A DNA stretch of 64,000 bases from Halostagnicola larsenii XH-48 (GTDB lineage Archaea > Halobacteriota > Halobacteria > Halobacteriales > Natrialbaceae), in NCBI RefSeq assembly GCF_000517625.1, contig NZ_CP007055.1:62001-126000 (forward strand), read 5' to 3'. The stretch's first letter is position 1, and the number at the start of each line of letters is the position of its first letter. A program made the position numbers and the translations under genes. Positions 55,634 to 64,000 of this stretch are shown here, piece after piece. Below the pieces are notes generated by a model that made no database searches, had not been told where the DNA came from, and saw only the letters and a program-made list of their open reading frames with translations.

Positions 55634-56233
55634 ATGAAGTCCGAAATCCGAGTCGCGACGCCGGCGGACGCCGCCGAGATTCGAGACATTTACGCCCCGT
55701 TTTGCGAGGACTCGGCGGTGACGTTCGAGGAATCGGTCCCCACCGAAGCCGAGATGGCAGAGCGCGTCGAGGCGACTCTCGAGACCTACCCGTGGCTCGT
55801 CTGCGAACGCGACGGCGAAGTCGTCGGCTACGCCTACGCGAGCGCGTTGCGCCCGCGCCGGGCCTACGAGTGGGTCGTCGAACTCTCCGTCTACGTCGCC
55901 GAAGACGCCCGACAAGGTGGGATCGGCCGTGGGCTGTACGCGTCGCTGTTCGCGATTCTCGAGCGACAGGGCGTCTGTGACGCCTACTCCGTGACGACGC
56001 TGCCGAACCCGGAGACGGTCCGGTTTCACGAACGACTCGGATTCGAGCGATTCGCCGACTTTCCGCGGGTCGGCTACACGCAGGGCGAGTGGCACGACGT
56101 GCGCTGGTGGCGACGGGAAATCGCGACGAAGCCCGAGAACCCGTCGCGTCCCGATCCGTTCCCCGTCGTTCGCGACTCGCCCGACTGGAACGAACTGGTC
56201 GCGACGGGCGAACCCCACCTCGAGTCGTCGTAG
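55634..56233 (+). CDS. GNAT-family N-acetyltransferase
   Basis: This 199-residue acetyltransferase contains the acetyl-CoA loop RQGGIGRGLYASLF, with VVELSVYVAEDA before it and PETVRFHERLGFERF after. The layout resembles phosphinothricin/methionine-sulfoximine-type acetyltransferases (FCEDSAVTFEESVPTEAEM). The substrate is not certain. The C-terminal ~35 residues are a Pro/Asp-rich extension. Confidence 0.88.
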   Translation: MKSEIRVATPADAAEIRDIYAPFCEDSAVTFEESVPTEAEMAERVEATLETYPWLVCERDGEVVGYAYASALRPRRAYEWVVELSVYVAEDARQGGIGRGLYASLFAILERQGVCDAYSVTTLPNPETVRFHERLGFERFADFPRVGYTQGEWHDVRWWRREIATKPENPSRPDPFPVVRDSPDWNELVATGEPHLESS

Positions 56234-56314
56234 GCGACGCAGTTCGGACGCTCTCGAACGCTTTCGACCCGATCAGTCCAAAGCGATTTACTCGACCACC
56301 TCCTGGTATCTCCC

Positions 56315-57034
56315 ATGAATCCATCGACGTGGCGAACCTACCTCGTCACCCAGTCGTCACTATCCGGCGACCGGTCGACCCCCGAGATCGTTCGGGCGGC
56401 GATCGACGGCGGGATCGACGCCGTCCAGCTCCGAGACAAGGGCCTCGAGGCACGGGACCGATACGAGATCGGCCTCGAGTGCAAGGAACTCACCGACGCT
56501 GCGGGCGTCGATCTGATCGTCAACGATCGGGTCGATCTCGCGCGGGCGATCGACGCCGACGGCGTCCACCTCGGCCAGTCGGATCTCCCGGTCGCGGTCG
56601 CTCGAGACTTGCTCGGGCCCGACGCGATCATCGGCTGTTCGACTTCGACGGTGGCCGAGGCGACGCGAGCCGAAGCCGACGGCGCGGATTACCTCGGCGT
56701 CGGGGCGGTGTACGGCACGTCTTCGAAAGACGTCGAGGAGTCGAAAGACGGGATCGGTCCCGAGCGGATTCGAGAGATCGTCGACTCCGTGTCGATTCCT
56801 GTCGTCGGTATCGGCGGGATAACCGTCGAGAACGCGGGACCGGTCGTCCAGTCGGGCGCGACGGGCGTCGCTGTCATCAGCGCGATTACGGCCGCCGACG
56901 ATCCCTTCGAGGCGACGGAATCACTGGTCGAGGCCGTCGAATCCGTCCTCGAGGACGCTCGCGGTACGAACGGTCGACGCGTGACGACCGGGGAAACCGG
57001 GAAGGCCGTCGACGACGGAGGTGTACTCGAATGA
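56315..57034 (+). CDS. thiE: Thiamine-phosphate synthase
   Basis: This 239-residue TIM-barrel enzyme joins the thiazole and pyrimidine phosphates of thiamine. VQLRDKGLEARD, LIVNDRVDLARAIDADGVHLGQSD, and YLGVGAVYGTSSK are the substrate-binding loops. VVGIGGITVENA closes the phosphate site. Its stop overlaps the thiM start as ATGA. A disordered C-terminal tail of ~25 residues is present. Confidence 0.95.
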   Translation: MNPSTWRTYLVTQSSLSGDRSTPEIVRAAIDGGIDAVQLRDKGLEARDRYEIGLECKELTDAAGVDLIVNDRVDLARAIDADGVHLGQSDLPVAVARDLLGPDAIIGCSTSTVAEATRAEADGADYLGVGAVYGTSSKDVEESKDGIGPERIREIVDSVSIPVVGIGGITVENAGPVVQSGATGVAVISAITAADDPFEATESLVEAVESVLEDARGTNGRRVTTGETGKAVDDGGVLE

Positions 57035-57864
57035 TCGACTTCGACGCTGTATCTACCCGAGAATTCGAGACGGCGCTCGAGCAGCTTCGTGGGGAAGAAC
57101 CGCTCGTTCAGGCGCTGACGAATCAGGTGACGATGAACGACGTGGCGAACCTCATCCTCCACTGGGGCGGGCTCCCGGTGATGGCGGATTCGTTCGGCGA
57201 CGCCGGCGAGATGGCCGAAATCGCGGGGGCGATTCTCATCAATACCGGACAGATCGCAGACGACAACGTCGAGGCGATGCACGAGGCCGGGCGGATGGCC
57301 AACGATCGGGGGATCCCGGTCGTCCTCGATCCAGTTGGCGTCGGCTCGACTCCGTCCCGAAAGGCCGTCGCCGAGAGCCTGTTATCGGAGGTCGATTTCG
57401 CCGTCATAAAGGGTAATTACGGCGAGATCAGCGCGCTTTCGGGCGTCGAGGCTGACGTCAAGGGCGTCGAATCGATCGGCGACTACGACGAGATCGACGA
57501 GACGGCTCGTTCGCTCGCTGACTCGACCGGTTCGATCGTCGTCGCCTCCGGCGTCGAAGATATCGTCGCGGACGCCGATGGCGCGGTCTCCGTCTCGGCC
57601 GGCCACGAGATGATGGGCGAAGTCGTCGGCACCGGCTGTATGCTCGGTGCGACCCTCGCCGCGTTCTGTGGCGCACTCGAGGACGCCCGCACTGGAGCTG
57701 TTTACGGGACGCTCGCGTTCGGGCTCGCCGGTGAACGCGCGACCGACTTGCCATACAACGGCCCCGCGAGTTATCGGACGAACTTCCTCGACTCCGTCGC
57801 TGGGTTCTCCCTCGAGGTCGCCGGTGAGGTGGACCTCGAGGGGCGAGTGACCCGCCTCGAGTGA
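57031..57864 (+). CDS. thiM: Hydroxyethylthiazole kinase
   Basis: This 277-residue ribokinase-fold enzyme phosphorylates the thiazole alcohol for thiamine salvage. QALTNQVTMNDVANLILHWGGLP, VVLDPVGVGSTPSR and MGEVVGTGCMLGATLAAF (the anion hole with the catalytic Cys) are visible. A longer open frame extends far upstream through thiE and is rejected; the ATGA overlap fixes the start. Confidence 0.95.
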   Translation: MIDFDAVSTREFETALEQLRGEEPLVQALTNQVTMNDVANLILHWGGLPVMADSFGDAGEMAEIAGAILINTGQIADDNVEAMHEAGRMANDRGIPVVLDPVGVGSTPSRKAVAESLLSEVDFAVIKGNYGEISALSGVEADVKGVESIGDYDEIDETARSLADSTGSIVVASGVEDIVADADGAVSVSAGHEMMGEVVGTGCMLGATLAAFCGALEDARTGAVYGTLAFGLAGERATDLPYNGPASYRTNFLDSVAGFSLEVAGEVDLEGRVTRLE

Positions 57865-58048
57865 GCTGGTTCGCGTAACCTAACCCGAGCGAAACGACTG
57901 ACGCGCCCGAATGACCCGCCTCGAGCAACTTGGCTCGAGCAATTCTCGTCGACCGACCGAAGACTCGTTTCGTCGATCCAAAACCGGTTTCGACCGATCG
58001 AAGTCTCCAACAGCTATGTCCCTCGAGCGTGAACGCCAATCTGAACCT

Positions 58049-58321
58049 ATGACACGAACTGCGCTCGAAGACGCGGCCCAGTCACTGTCGGAAGCGGCGG
58101 AAGCAGCAGACAGTGACGAGGCTAGTGACCGACTCGAAACGCAATCGACCAAACTCGAAGAGCTCGCGACGGCCGGTCGCGGCCCCGATCACGGCCGACT
58201 CGCTCGCCACGAACACATTCTCAACGAAATCGCCGATGAGCAAGGCGGTGCGGTGGCGGATCGCGTCGAGGACGCCCTCGAGTCGATCCACGAGTTCCGG
58301 GAAACGCTCGAAGGCGTCTGA
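58049..58321 (+). CDS. DUF7553-like small helical protein
   Basis: This 90-residue acidic, fully helical protein starts MTRTALEDAAQSLSEAAEAA and has the conserved RGPDHGRLARHEHILNEIAD followed by EDALESIHEFRETLEGV. I recognise it as a short haloarchaeal family, probably DUF7553. No function is known. In-frame starts lie upstream at 58016 and 57911; the start at 58049 fits the conserved length. It is convergent with the ferritin-like gene. Confidence 0.75.
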   Translation: MTRTALEDAAQSLSEAAEAADSDEASDRLETQSTKLEELATAGRGPDHGRLARHEHILNEIADEQGGAVADRVEDALESIHEFRETLEGV

Positions 58322-58351
58322 GCGGACAAACCCCGTTCGGACCGTTTCGAA

Positions 58352-58981
58352 TCAACAGACGGGCTTCGGGTTCGCGCCCATCGCCTCGAGGCTCTCGACG
58401 TACTCGCCGTAGGCAGCCTCGATGGCTTCGGTCGCGGCTTCTTCTGCCCGTTCCCACTCGTCGTCACTGTCACACACTGCCTCGAGCAGGTCGCTTACGC
58501 GCTCGAGTTGGTCGTCTAAATCGTCGCCGAAATCGCGAAACAGCTGGGCGCTCTGTGGGTCCGCGTTACCGACGAAAAAGCCGACTACCTGCTCTTTCGA
58601 GCGCTTGCTCGCGAGGATGCGGCCGGCGAACGCGCCGACGCGGGGAACCGTCGACTCGAGTCCGCGAAGGTACTCGTGGAGCGCGGGGACATCGTCGGGT
58701 TCGTACTCGTCGAGTCGCTCGGAGACGGTTTCGTAGTGGCTTCGTTCCTCATCGGCCGTCGTTTCGAACGCCTCGCGAGCCTGTTCGTTCGACTCGTCTC
58801 CCGCCCATTCGTCGAAGGTTTGCCACGCGGCGTATTCGGCGTCGGCGGTCGCCTCGAGCACGGGCTCGGTGTCGATGTCGCCGTCCGTGCTCGCGTACAG
58901 TGACTTCGAGGACCCCAGTCGGGACAGGGCGGTCTGGTTGCTCTCGCGAACGCGGTCGAGGACAGTCTCGGCATCCGTCAT
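58352..58981 (-). CDS. Rubrerythrin/ferritin-like protein
   Basis: This 209-residue helical protein contains ATADAEYAAWQTFDEW and TTADEERSHYETVSERL, supplying the Glu and ExxH ligands of a ferritin-like diiron bundle. A second half has further helices but no rubredoxin domain, so it is not a full rubrerythrin. Related haloarchaeal proteins are annotated as rubrerythrin family; a role in peroxide or iron handling is inference. Confidence 0.8.
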   Translation of the reverse strand: MTDAETVLDRVRESNQTALSRLGSSKSLYASTDGDIDTEPVLEATADAEYAAWQTFDEWAGDESNEQAREAFETTADEERSHYETVSERLDEYEPDDVPALHEYLRGLESTVPRVGAFAGRILASKRSKEQVVGFFVGNADPQSAQLFRDFGDDLDDQLERVSDLLEAVCDSDDEWERAEEAATEAIEAAYGEYVESLEAMGANPKPVC

Positions 58982-59132
58982 GGACTCCGTTTCGACCGGC
59001 TTCGAGTTAGGTGTGTCGTGTCGATCTCACGCAGGCCACGTGAGCGTCGCCGTAGTTTTGCGGTCCCTACCGCTCGGTACGCGGTCCCTTCCGTTGGCTC
59101 CGAGGACAGTAACGACGCGATAACAATCACCT

Positions 59133-59153
59133 CATCCGAACTGTTCTCGGATG
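59133..59153. promoter_or_regulatory. Perfect inverted repeat next to the lipoprotein start
   Basis: CATCCGA (59133-59139) and TCGGATG (59147-59153) flank a 7-base spacer ACTGTTC, ending 4 bases before the ATG at 59158. It could be an operator, or a hairpin at the 5' end of the mRNA that limits translation. A GCGATAACAATC element lies upstream as a candidate TATA. Confidence 0.45.
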
Positions 59154-59157
59154 CACA

Positions 59158-60372
59158 ATGAAACGACGAACCTATCTCGTGACGGCGGCCGGTGCGGTCG
59201 CGCTTGCAGGCTGTGCGGGTTCGGGTGGAGACCCGGACGAAGAAGACGAAGACGATCCGAACGACGATACGCCAGAAGACCACGGTGGCGACGGCCCCGA
59301 CGACGAGACTGGGACCTTCGACGACTTCGAGGACCTCGATTACTGGTTCACCAAGGAAGGGTCCATGTCCGCCGACGAAGACCGATCGTTAGTCGGTTCT
59401 CAATCGGTCAAACTCGAGTCAGCCATGTCCGACGAGCGCGTGATGATCTCGCGCACGTTCGACTCCCCACAGGACTTCTCCGATCAGGTTCCCGGAATGG
59501 CGGTCGCTTCGGACATCATTTTGAATCCGATCATCCAGCTTTCGGACGACAGCGGTGACCGGATCGAGTATCGCGGTCGGGTCGACCCCGACCTGCCGTT
59601 GATGCGATACAACTTCGGCGTCAGCAAGATCGTCGGCGATCCGAACGTCTCCGAGATCACCTCCATTCAGATCACGACCTGGACGGGCACCGAGAAGGAG
59701 CGAACGTTCTGGTGTGACGACCTCTTCTTCGTTCCACGCCTCGAGACGGGGACGGTGATGGTGCAGTTCGACTACGGGCATGAGACGACCTACACCGAGG
59801 CCTACCCGGTCCTCGAGGAGTACGACATTCCGGCGACGGCGTTCGTCAACACCAACTACGTCGGGAGCGACTCCCGCATGGACCTCGAACAGCTCGAGGA
59901 ACTGCACGACGACGGCTGGACGATCGCCAGTCAGTCGGCGACGACCGCCGACCTGACCGAGTCCGACGATCCGGCCGCTCAGATCGAGGCCGGCGTCGAG
60001 TGGCTCGAGGACAACGGCTTCGAGGACGGTGCCGGCTACTTCGCGTACCCGCTCGGCCGGTTCGACGAAGCCGCTGTCGATGCCGTCGAAAGCCACCACG
60101 ACCTCGGATTCGCGAACGGGTACGGCGTCGGCGGCGAGATCGCGAACCCGCAACTCTGCCCGCGCGTCGGCAATCCGGATGCAGACGACGCAGCGCAGTT
60201 GCTCGAGCGAACCGCCGAGATGAACGGCCTCACGACGATTTACTACAACGAACTCGACGATGACCGTCTCGACTCCCTCGAGGAGACGATGGCAACGCTC
60301 AGCGAGATGGCGTCGGATGGCGACCTCGAGGTTGTTCTCCCGAGCGACGTCGAAGAAAAGTACGTGTTTTAA
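59158..60372 (+). CDS. Tat lipoprotein with a polysaccharide-deacetylase-like domain lacking metal ligands
   Basis: This 404-residue protein starts MKRRTYLVTAAGAVALAGC: a twin-arginine signal with a lipobox (LAGC), so it should be exported folded and lipid-anchored. A ~35-residue Asp/Glu linker follows, then a beta-rich carbohydrate-binding-like domain, then a NodB fold. In the NodB fold the usual FDDG is F204-D-Y-G, so the metal Asp is Tyr206. The usual SHxxxH is S258-Q-S-A-T-T263, so both His are lost. FAYPLGRFDEAAVDAV keeps the fold motif. It is probably a binding protein rather than a deacetylase. Confidence 0.85.
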   Translation: MKRRTYLVTAAGAVALAGCAGSGGDPDEEDEDDPNDDTPEDHGGDGPDDETGTFDDFEDLDYWFTKEGSMSADEDRSLVGSQSVKLESAMSDERVMISRTFDSPQDFSDQVPGMAVASDIILNPIIQLSDDSGDRIEYRGRVDPDLPLMRYNFGVSKIVGDPNVSEITSIQITTWTGTEKERTFWCDDLFFVPRLETGTVMVQFDYGHETTYTEAYPVLEEYDIPATAFVNTNYVGSDSRMDLEQLEELHDDGWTIASQSATTADLTESDDPAAQIEAGVEWLEDNGFEDGAGYFAYPLGRFDEAAVDAVESHHDLGFANGYGVGGEIANPQLCPRVGNPDADDAAQLLERTAEMNGLTTIYYNELDDDRLDSLEETMATLSEMASDGDLEVVLPSDVEEKYVF

Positions 60373-60415
60373 GCTTCACTGTTCCGCGGGTCACTTTTTC
60401 CCCGCTCGCTTTTCC

Positions 60416-60451
60416 GAAGCCGACTCTTCGCTTCGCTCAGTTGTCGGCTTC
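60416..60451. terminator. Inverted repeat between the lipoprotein and sulfurtransferase ends
   Basis: GAAGCCGAC (60416-60424) and GTCGGCTTC (60443-60451) are perfect 9-base arms. It spans the stop of the convergent sulfurtransferase gene and may form a bidirectional terminator. Confidence 0.45.
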
Positions 60452-61303
60452 GCCTGTCTCTACCGGCGCATTGACGAGATTACCCCACTCGGTCCAGGAT
60501 CCGTCGTAGTTGACGGCGTCCTCGTAGCCGAGTAGCTCGTGCAGTGCGAACCAGGCAACGGACGATCGCTCGCCGATTCGGCAGTAAGCGACGGTCGTCT
60601 CGTCGCCGTCGATGCCCTTCTCGGCGTAGAGTTCCTCGAGTTCCTCCTGGCTCTTGAACAGGCCGTCGTCGTCCGTGACCGCCGCCCAGGAAATGTTCTG
60701 GGCACCGGGGACGTGACCGCCGCGCTGGGCCGTCTCCTGGAGTCCTGGCGGCGCGAGGATGTCCCCGCGGAACTCCTCCGGGGAACGAACGTCGACGAGC
60801 GGAACGCCGCGTTCGATCGCGTTCTCGACGTCTTCGCGGTAGGCGCGGATGCTCTCGCGCGGTCCTGCCGCGTCGTACTCGACGGCCGGGAAGTCCGGCT
60901 CCTCGTCGGTCGTCGGATAGTCGTTCTCGAGCCAATATTCGCGGCCGCCGTCGAGCAGATAGACCTCGTCGTGGCCGTAGTACTTGAACTGCCAGTAGGT
61001 GTAGGCGGCGAACCAGTTGGAGTTGTCACCGTAGAGGACGACGGTCGAGTCCTCGGAGATGCCGTGGCTGCCCAGAAGGTCTTCGAAGTCTTCCTTCTCG
61101 AGGATGTCTCGTCGCGTCTGATCCTGAAGCTGGGTTTCCCAGTTGAATCCGATTGCGCCCGGTGCGTGGGCCTCGTCGTAGGCCTCCGTGTCAACGTCGA
61201 CTTCGACCAATCGGAGGTCGGAATCGTCACTTTCGAACTGGTCGAGTCGGTCTTCGACCCAATCAGCCGTTACGAGTACGTCGTTGGCGTAGTCTGTTGC
61301 CAT
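60437..61303 (-). CDS. Thiosulfate-type sulfurtransferase (two rhodanese domains)
   Basis: This is a 288-residue protein with two rhodanese domains; the N-terminal one is inactive-looking (VVLYGDNSNWFAAYTYW). The C-terminal active loop is VAYCRIGERSSVAWF, with the catalytic Cys in CRIGER. LVDVRSPEEFRGD begins that domain. It transfers sulfane sulfur from thiosulfate or mercaptopyruvate. It is divergent from a second, related sulfurtransferase. The start MATDYANDVLVTADWVEDRL is canonical. Confidence 0.93.
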   Translation of the reverse strand: MATDYANDVLVTADWVEDRLDQFESDDSDLRLVEVDVDTEAYDEAHAPGAIGFNWETQLQDQTRRDILEKEDFEDLLGSHGISEDSTVVLYGDNSNWFAAYTYWQFKYYGHDEVYLLDGGREYWLENDYPTTDEEPDFPAVEYDAAGPRESIRAYREDVENAIERGVPLVDVRSPEEFRGDILAPPGLQETAQRGGHVPGAQNISWAAVTDDDGLFKSQEELEELYAEKGIDGDETTVAYCRIGERSSVAWFALHELLGYEDAVNYDGSWTEWGNLVNAPVETGEADN

Positions 61304-61572
61304 ACCTACCCGTAGGAACCTGACACACATAGTTCCCCTTCTAACCGGATAATGCCGTCACCGCTTCATTTTATCGGATAATATTGCCTCATCGAAACGC
61401 GCTGACCAAACGATGGTGGCTGAACCCGGCGTTTATTGCAGTTTCAGCCTGTTTTTCGAATGTTACCCATTCAACGGTCGTTCGTCCGCACGGAGTGCCG
61501 GATATTTTTGCCACAACCTCGGCACCGACGAGAGCGGTGCCGGAACCGGTGCCCTCTCGAGGCTGCGTCGAG

Positions 61573-62379
61573 ATGGTCTCCCCAATGGACGACGCCTACG
61601 TCGTTTCGCCGGAGTGGACCGCAGCGCACCTCGAGGATCCGTCGATTCGTCTCGTCGACGTTAGAGACGCCTGGGAGTTCGACGCCATCGGACACATTCC
61701 GGGTGCGGTCAACGTCCCGTTCGACAGCTATCGCGACGAGACGAGCGACGAACCGGGAACGCTTCCGGACGCGTCGGCGTTCGCCGACCTGCTCGAGGGC
61801 GTTGGAATCGAACCCGACGACACCATCGTCGCCTACGACGACATGCACGGCGTGTTCGCCGCGCGGTTCGTCCTGACCGCGCGCGTCTACGGCCACGAAG
61901 ACGTTCGGCTCCTCGACGGCGATTTCAGCGCGTGGAATCGCGAGCGCGAGACGACGACCGACGAGCCCGAACTCGAGTCCTCGAGCTACGAGCCGGATCC
62001 GCTGTCCGCCGAGGAGAGCCCGCTGATCGATCTCGAAGGGGTCGAAGCCGCGCTCGAGCGCGACGCGATCTTCGTCGACACCCGCGAGCGAGACGAGTAC
62101 GAAGAAGCCCGCCTGCCCGGCGCGGTTCGGTTCGACTGGCGCGAGGTCGTCGACGACGAGACGCGCCGACTCAAACCCGAATCCGAACTCGAGGAACTGC
62201 TCGCCGAGCACGGAGTCACGCCCGACCGCGAAATCGTCCTCTACTGTAACACGGCGCGGCGGATCAGCCACACCTACGTCGTCCTCCGGGCGCTCGGCTA
62301 CGAGAACATCGCGTTCTACGAGGGGAGCCTCTCGGAGTGGATCGCGGCGGACGGCGTGCTCGAGACCGGCAGCGAGTAG
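61573..62379 (+). CDS. Second sulfurtransferase (two rhodanese domains)
   Basis: This 268-residue paralogue of the divergent neighbour starts MVSPMDDAYVVSPEWTAAHL, or at the second Met (61585). LVDVRDAWEFDAIGHIPGAV opens the first domain. The second has FVDTRERDEYEEARLPGAV and the active loop VLYCNTARRISHTYVV, with a Cys-Asn-Thr-Ala-Arg-Arg loop unlike the CRIGER loop of its neighbour. The substrate preference may therefore differ. The 269-base divergent region contains two GGATAAT boxes. Confidence 0.9.
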   Translation: MVSPMDDAYVVSPEWTAAHLEDPSIRLVDVRDAWEFDAIGHIPGAVNVPFDSYRDETSDEPGTLPDASAFADLLEGVGIEPDDTIVAYDDMHGVFAARFVLTARVYGHEDVRLLDGDFSAWNRERETTTDEPELESSSYEPDPLSAEESPLIDLEGVEAALERDAIFVDTRERDEYEEARLPGAVRFDWREVVDDETRRLKPESELEELLAEHGVTPDREIVLYCNTARRISHTYVVLRALGYENIAFYEGSLSEWIAADGVLETGSE

Positions 62380-62533
62380 CGTTTGCGGGCCGGATACTGG
62401 AGCCAAGCGCCGCTACTCTCAGTCGTGTCCGAGAGCGCTGGTCAGCAAAACCGGAGCACCGTGATCGTCGAGGAACCTTGCGTGGGCAGGCCAAGGGCGT
62501 TTTTCTGGGAGACGCTTTGGGTTACCCGAACCG

Positions 62534-62734
62534 ATGTCTACCACCGATACTCGAGCGGAGACGCTCAAGAAAGCGAGCACCGTCACGACAGTGATCGACG
62601 CGCTGGTCGAATTCGCGAAGGGACGGCGGGCCGGCGGCCTCCTACTGCTCGGTGCTGCCGCCCTCTCCTCGCGCGTTCCGGGGATCGGAACGGCGGCTTC
62701 GATCCTGCTCCGTGCGTCTCGCCGATTCCGCTAA
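62534..62734 (+). CDS. Small hydrophobic protein of unknown family
   Basis: This 66-residue protein has a helical N-terminal part (AETLKKASTVTTVIDALVEF) and a Gly/Ala/Leu-rich stretch (GGLLLLGAAALSSRVPGIG) that may be membrane-associated, ending in a basic ASRRFR. I recognise no function. It is separated from the sulfurtransferase by 154 bases, with no visible gene in the gap. Confidence 0.65.
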   Translation: MSTTDTRAETLKKASTVTTVIDALVEFAKGRRAGGLLLLGAAALSSRVPGIGTAASILLRASRRFR

Positions 62735-62893
62735 GTGCTGAGACACGCATCACCGGCCGCATTCGTCAGAACGGACGATGCGGTTGCTGTCGTTTTCTGC
62801 CGATTCATCGCAGTGAGAGAACAGGTTCTCGGGGATGTCGACGACCACCCCAGCGAACGCTGGGAAATCGAAACCGCGCGATCAGGACCACCG

Positions 62894-64000
62894 CTAGAGC
62901 CCGCTCACGTCCCGCCAGTCCGGCGTCGTCGAGTAGGGCCTCGAGGCGACCTCGTCGAACGCCGCGAGTACGACCTCGTTCAACGCCGGGTGGACGTGGA
63001 CCGTCTCGGCGATATCGGCCACCGTTCCGTCGCCGCGCTGGACGGCGACGGCGACCTCGTGGATCAGCGTCGAGGCCTGCGGACCGACGATGTGACAGCC
63101 CAGTATCTCCCCGTCGGGGGCCGCCAGCACCTTGACGAACCCGTCGTCGGCCTCGAGGACCATCCCCATCGGTGCGGTACCGTAGGGGACCGTCGCCGCG
63201 TCGTACTCCCGATCCGCCGCCGCGAGTTCGGACTCCGTGTGTCCCATGCTCGCGACCTGCGGTGACGTAAAAATCGCGTGGGGAACGCCGGTGTACTCGA
63301 CCGCCCGTTGCTGGTCGTCCAGCACGTTCGCCGAGACGATCTCCGCCTCGTAGTCCGCGATGTGTTTGAACGGGAACTGACCGGTGACGTCGCCGAGCGC
63401 CCAGATTCCATCCACGTCGGTCTCGAGGGTCTCGTCGACTGGAACCGAGCCGTCGTCGGCCGTCTCGAGGCCCGTCTCCTCGAGGTCGAGCGTGTCCGCG
63501 TTCGGTCGTCTCCCGGCCGCGACGAGGAGGCCGTCGGCCTCGAGTTCTTCCGTTGTGTCCCCGTTATCCCTATTTTCCGTCGGCTCGACGGTTACGGAGA
63601 CGCCCCCGTTTCGACTCGAGACGGCCGTCGCCTCGAAGCCCGTATAAAGATCGCAGTAGCGCTCGAGCGAGTCCGTGACGACCGCGCTCACGTCGTCGTC
63701 TTCCCGCGGGACGAGCTGATCGCTTCGCCCGACGATCGATACCTCGGTGCCGAGCGCGCCGAAGAAGTAGCCGAGTTCGGCTCCGATGTAACCGCCGCCG
63801 ACGATCACGAGCCGATCGGGCCGTTCCTCGAGGTACAGCGCGTCGTCGCTGGTCAGGTACTCGAGGTCCACGAGGCCGTCGATCGGCGGCTCCGTCGGTC
63901 TCGAACCGACGGCGACGATCACGTCCTCGCCCCGGATCCGCCGTCCGTCGGCGTCGGCACCGCCGTCCTCGCTTTCGGGATCGACGAGTTCGACCGTTCG
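62894..64000 (-). CDS. Pyridine nucleotide-disulfide oxidoreductase, partial (C-terminal part)
   Basis: The right edge cuts this gene; at least 368 residues are present, and the frame stays open to base 64000. The NAD-binding loop is LVIVGGGYIGAELGYFFGALG. The FAD loop is GIWALGDVTGQFPFKHIADYEA, and the C-terminal dimer/catalytic segment is HVHPALNEVVLAAFDEV, with the His-Glu pair. The redox CxxxxC is outside the window. It is of the dihydrolipoyl dehydrogenase or mycothione/glutathione-type reductase group; which one cannot be settled without the N-terminus. Confidence 0.9.
   Translation of the reverse strand, partial: RTVELVDPESEDGGADADGRRIRGEDVIVAVGSRPTEPPIDGLVDLEYLTSDDALYLEERPDRLVIVGGGYIGAELGYFFGALGTEVSIVGRSDQLVPREDDDVSAVVTDSLERYCDLYTGFEATAVSSRNGGVSVTVEPTENRDNGDTTEELEADGLLVAAGRRPNADTLDLEETGLETADDGSVPVDETLETDVDGIWALGDVTGQFPFKHIADYEAEIVSANVLDDQQRAVEYTGVPHAIFTSPQVASMGHTESELAAADREYDAATVPYGTAPMGMVLEADDGFVKVLAAPDGEILGCHIVGPQASTLIHEVAVAVQRGDGTVADIAETVHVHPALNEVVLAAFDEVASRPYSTTPDWRDVSGL

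Noticed and set aside
56089-57030. N-terminal extension of thiM through thiE
   Set aside because: It is out of frame with thiE, and the ATGA overlap marks the true thiM start at 57031.

Overview
The window is chromosomal DNA of a halophilic archaeon. By eye it is strongly GC-rich. The proteins are very acidic and many start codons are leaderless, with a TATA box about 27-35 bases upstream. The gene set is archaeal: split RNA polymerase subunits, RadA, EF-2, IF-6, NMD3, prefoldin, L39e/L31e/L18Ae, and many DUF families known from Halobacteria. A member of the Natrialbales is plausible from gene neighbourhoods, but this is inference.

Layout. 0-4.1 kb: start of an ammonium transporter, hemB, a DCC-family redox protein, a ferredoxin, and a PHP phosphoesterase. 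4.1-8 kb: accessory stretch with small hypothetical and zinc-ribbon genes, an A+T-richer island, structured RNA 'A', DUF5784/5786 genes and a tRNA-like sequence. 8-17.3 kb: an XPD-like Fe-S helicase, the nmd3-taw2 operon, htpX-pspAB, a PQQ-type propeller, and radA. 17.3-27 kb: vapBC, the sufS/sufU group, an ABC exporter, a TPR/DUF424 pair, thpR, a pcm-like gene, and two identical tRNA-Asp genes interleaved with palindromic tRNA fragments. 27-40 kb: the transcription/translation block rpoH-rpoB''-rpoB'-rpoA'-rpoA''-nusA, rpsL-rpsG, and EF-2. 40-49 kb: serS, a TrkA-C/PhoU protein, a split MgtE-like transporter, and rpl39e-rpl31e-eif6 // rplX-pfdA-ftsY, interrupted by two reversed genes. 49-64 kb: accessory and metabolic genes, namely a methyltransferase, a HalOD1-like/zinc-ribbon gene beside structured RNA 'B', a siroheme nitrite/sulfite reductase with an F420-type FrhB-like partner, thiE-thiM, a deacetylase-fold lipoprotein, two divergent sulfurtransferases and a partial flavoprotein disulfide reductase.

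The most unusual observation is a two-copy module at about 5.5-5.9 kb and 49.9-50.5 kb. Each copy has a gene encoding a CPxC...H...PCGCxV zinc ribbon. About 95-101 bp away, transcribed divergently, is a roughly 105-nt transcription unit with a TATA box at the same spacing. The two transcripts share a three-hairpin architecture whose outer stem differs in sequence but keeps its pairing. In both copies the 5' strand of that stem can instead pair with an upstream segment identical to its 3' partner, which suggests a bistable RNA. A short in-frame ORF containing HPGHF also runs through both copies, so a leaderless microprotein remains an alternative reading. I do not recognise this family.

Other points of interest are a tRNA-like sequence with an 8-bp anticodon arm, a separated Fsr-like F420/siroheme reductase pair, tRNA-Asp palindromic scars, and a deacetylase-fold lipoprotein that lacks its metal ligands.
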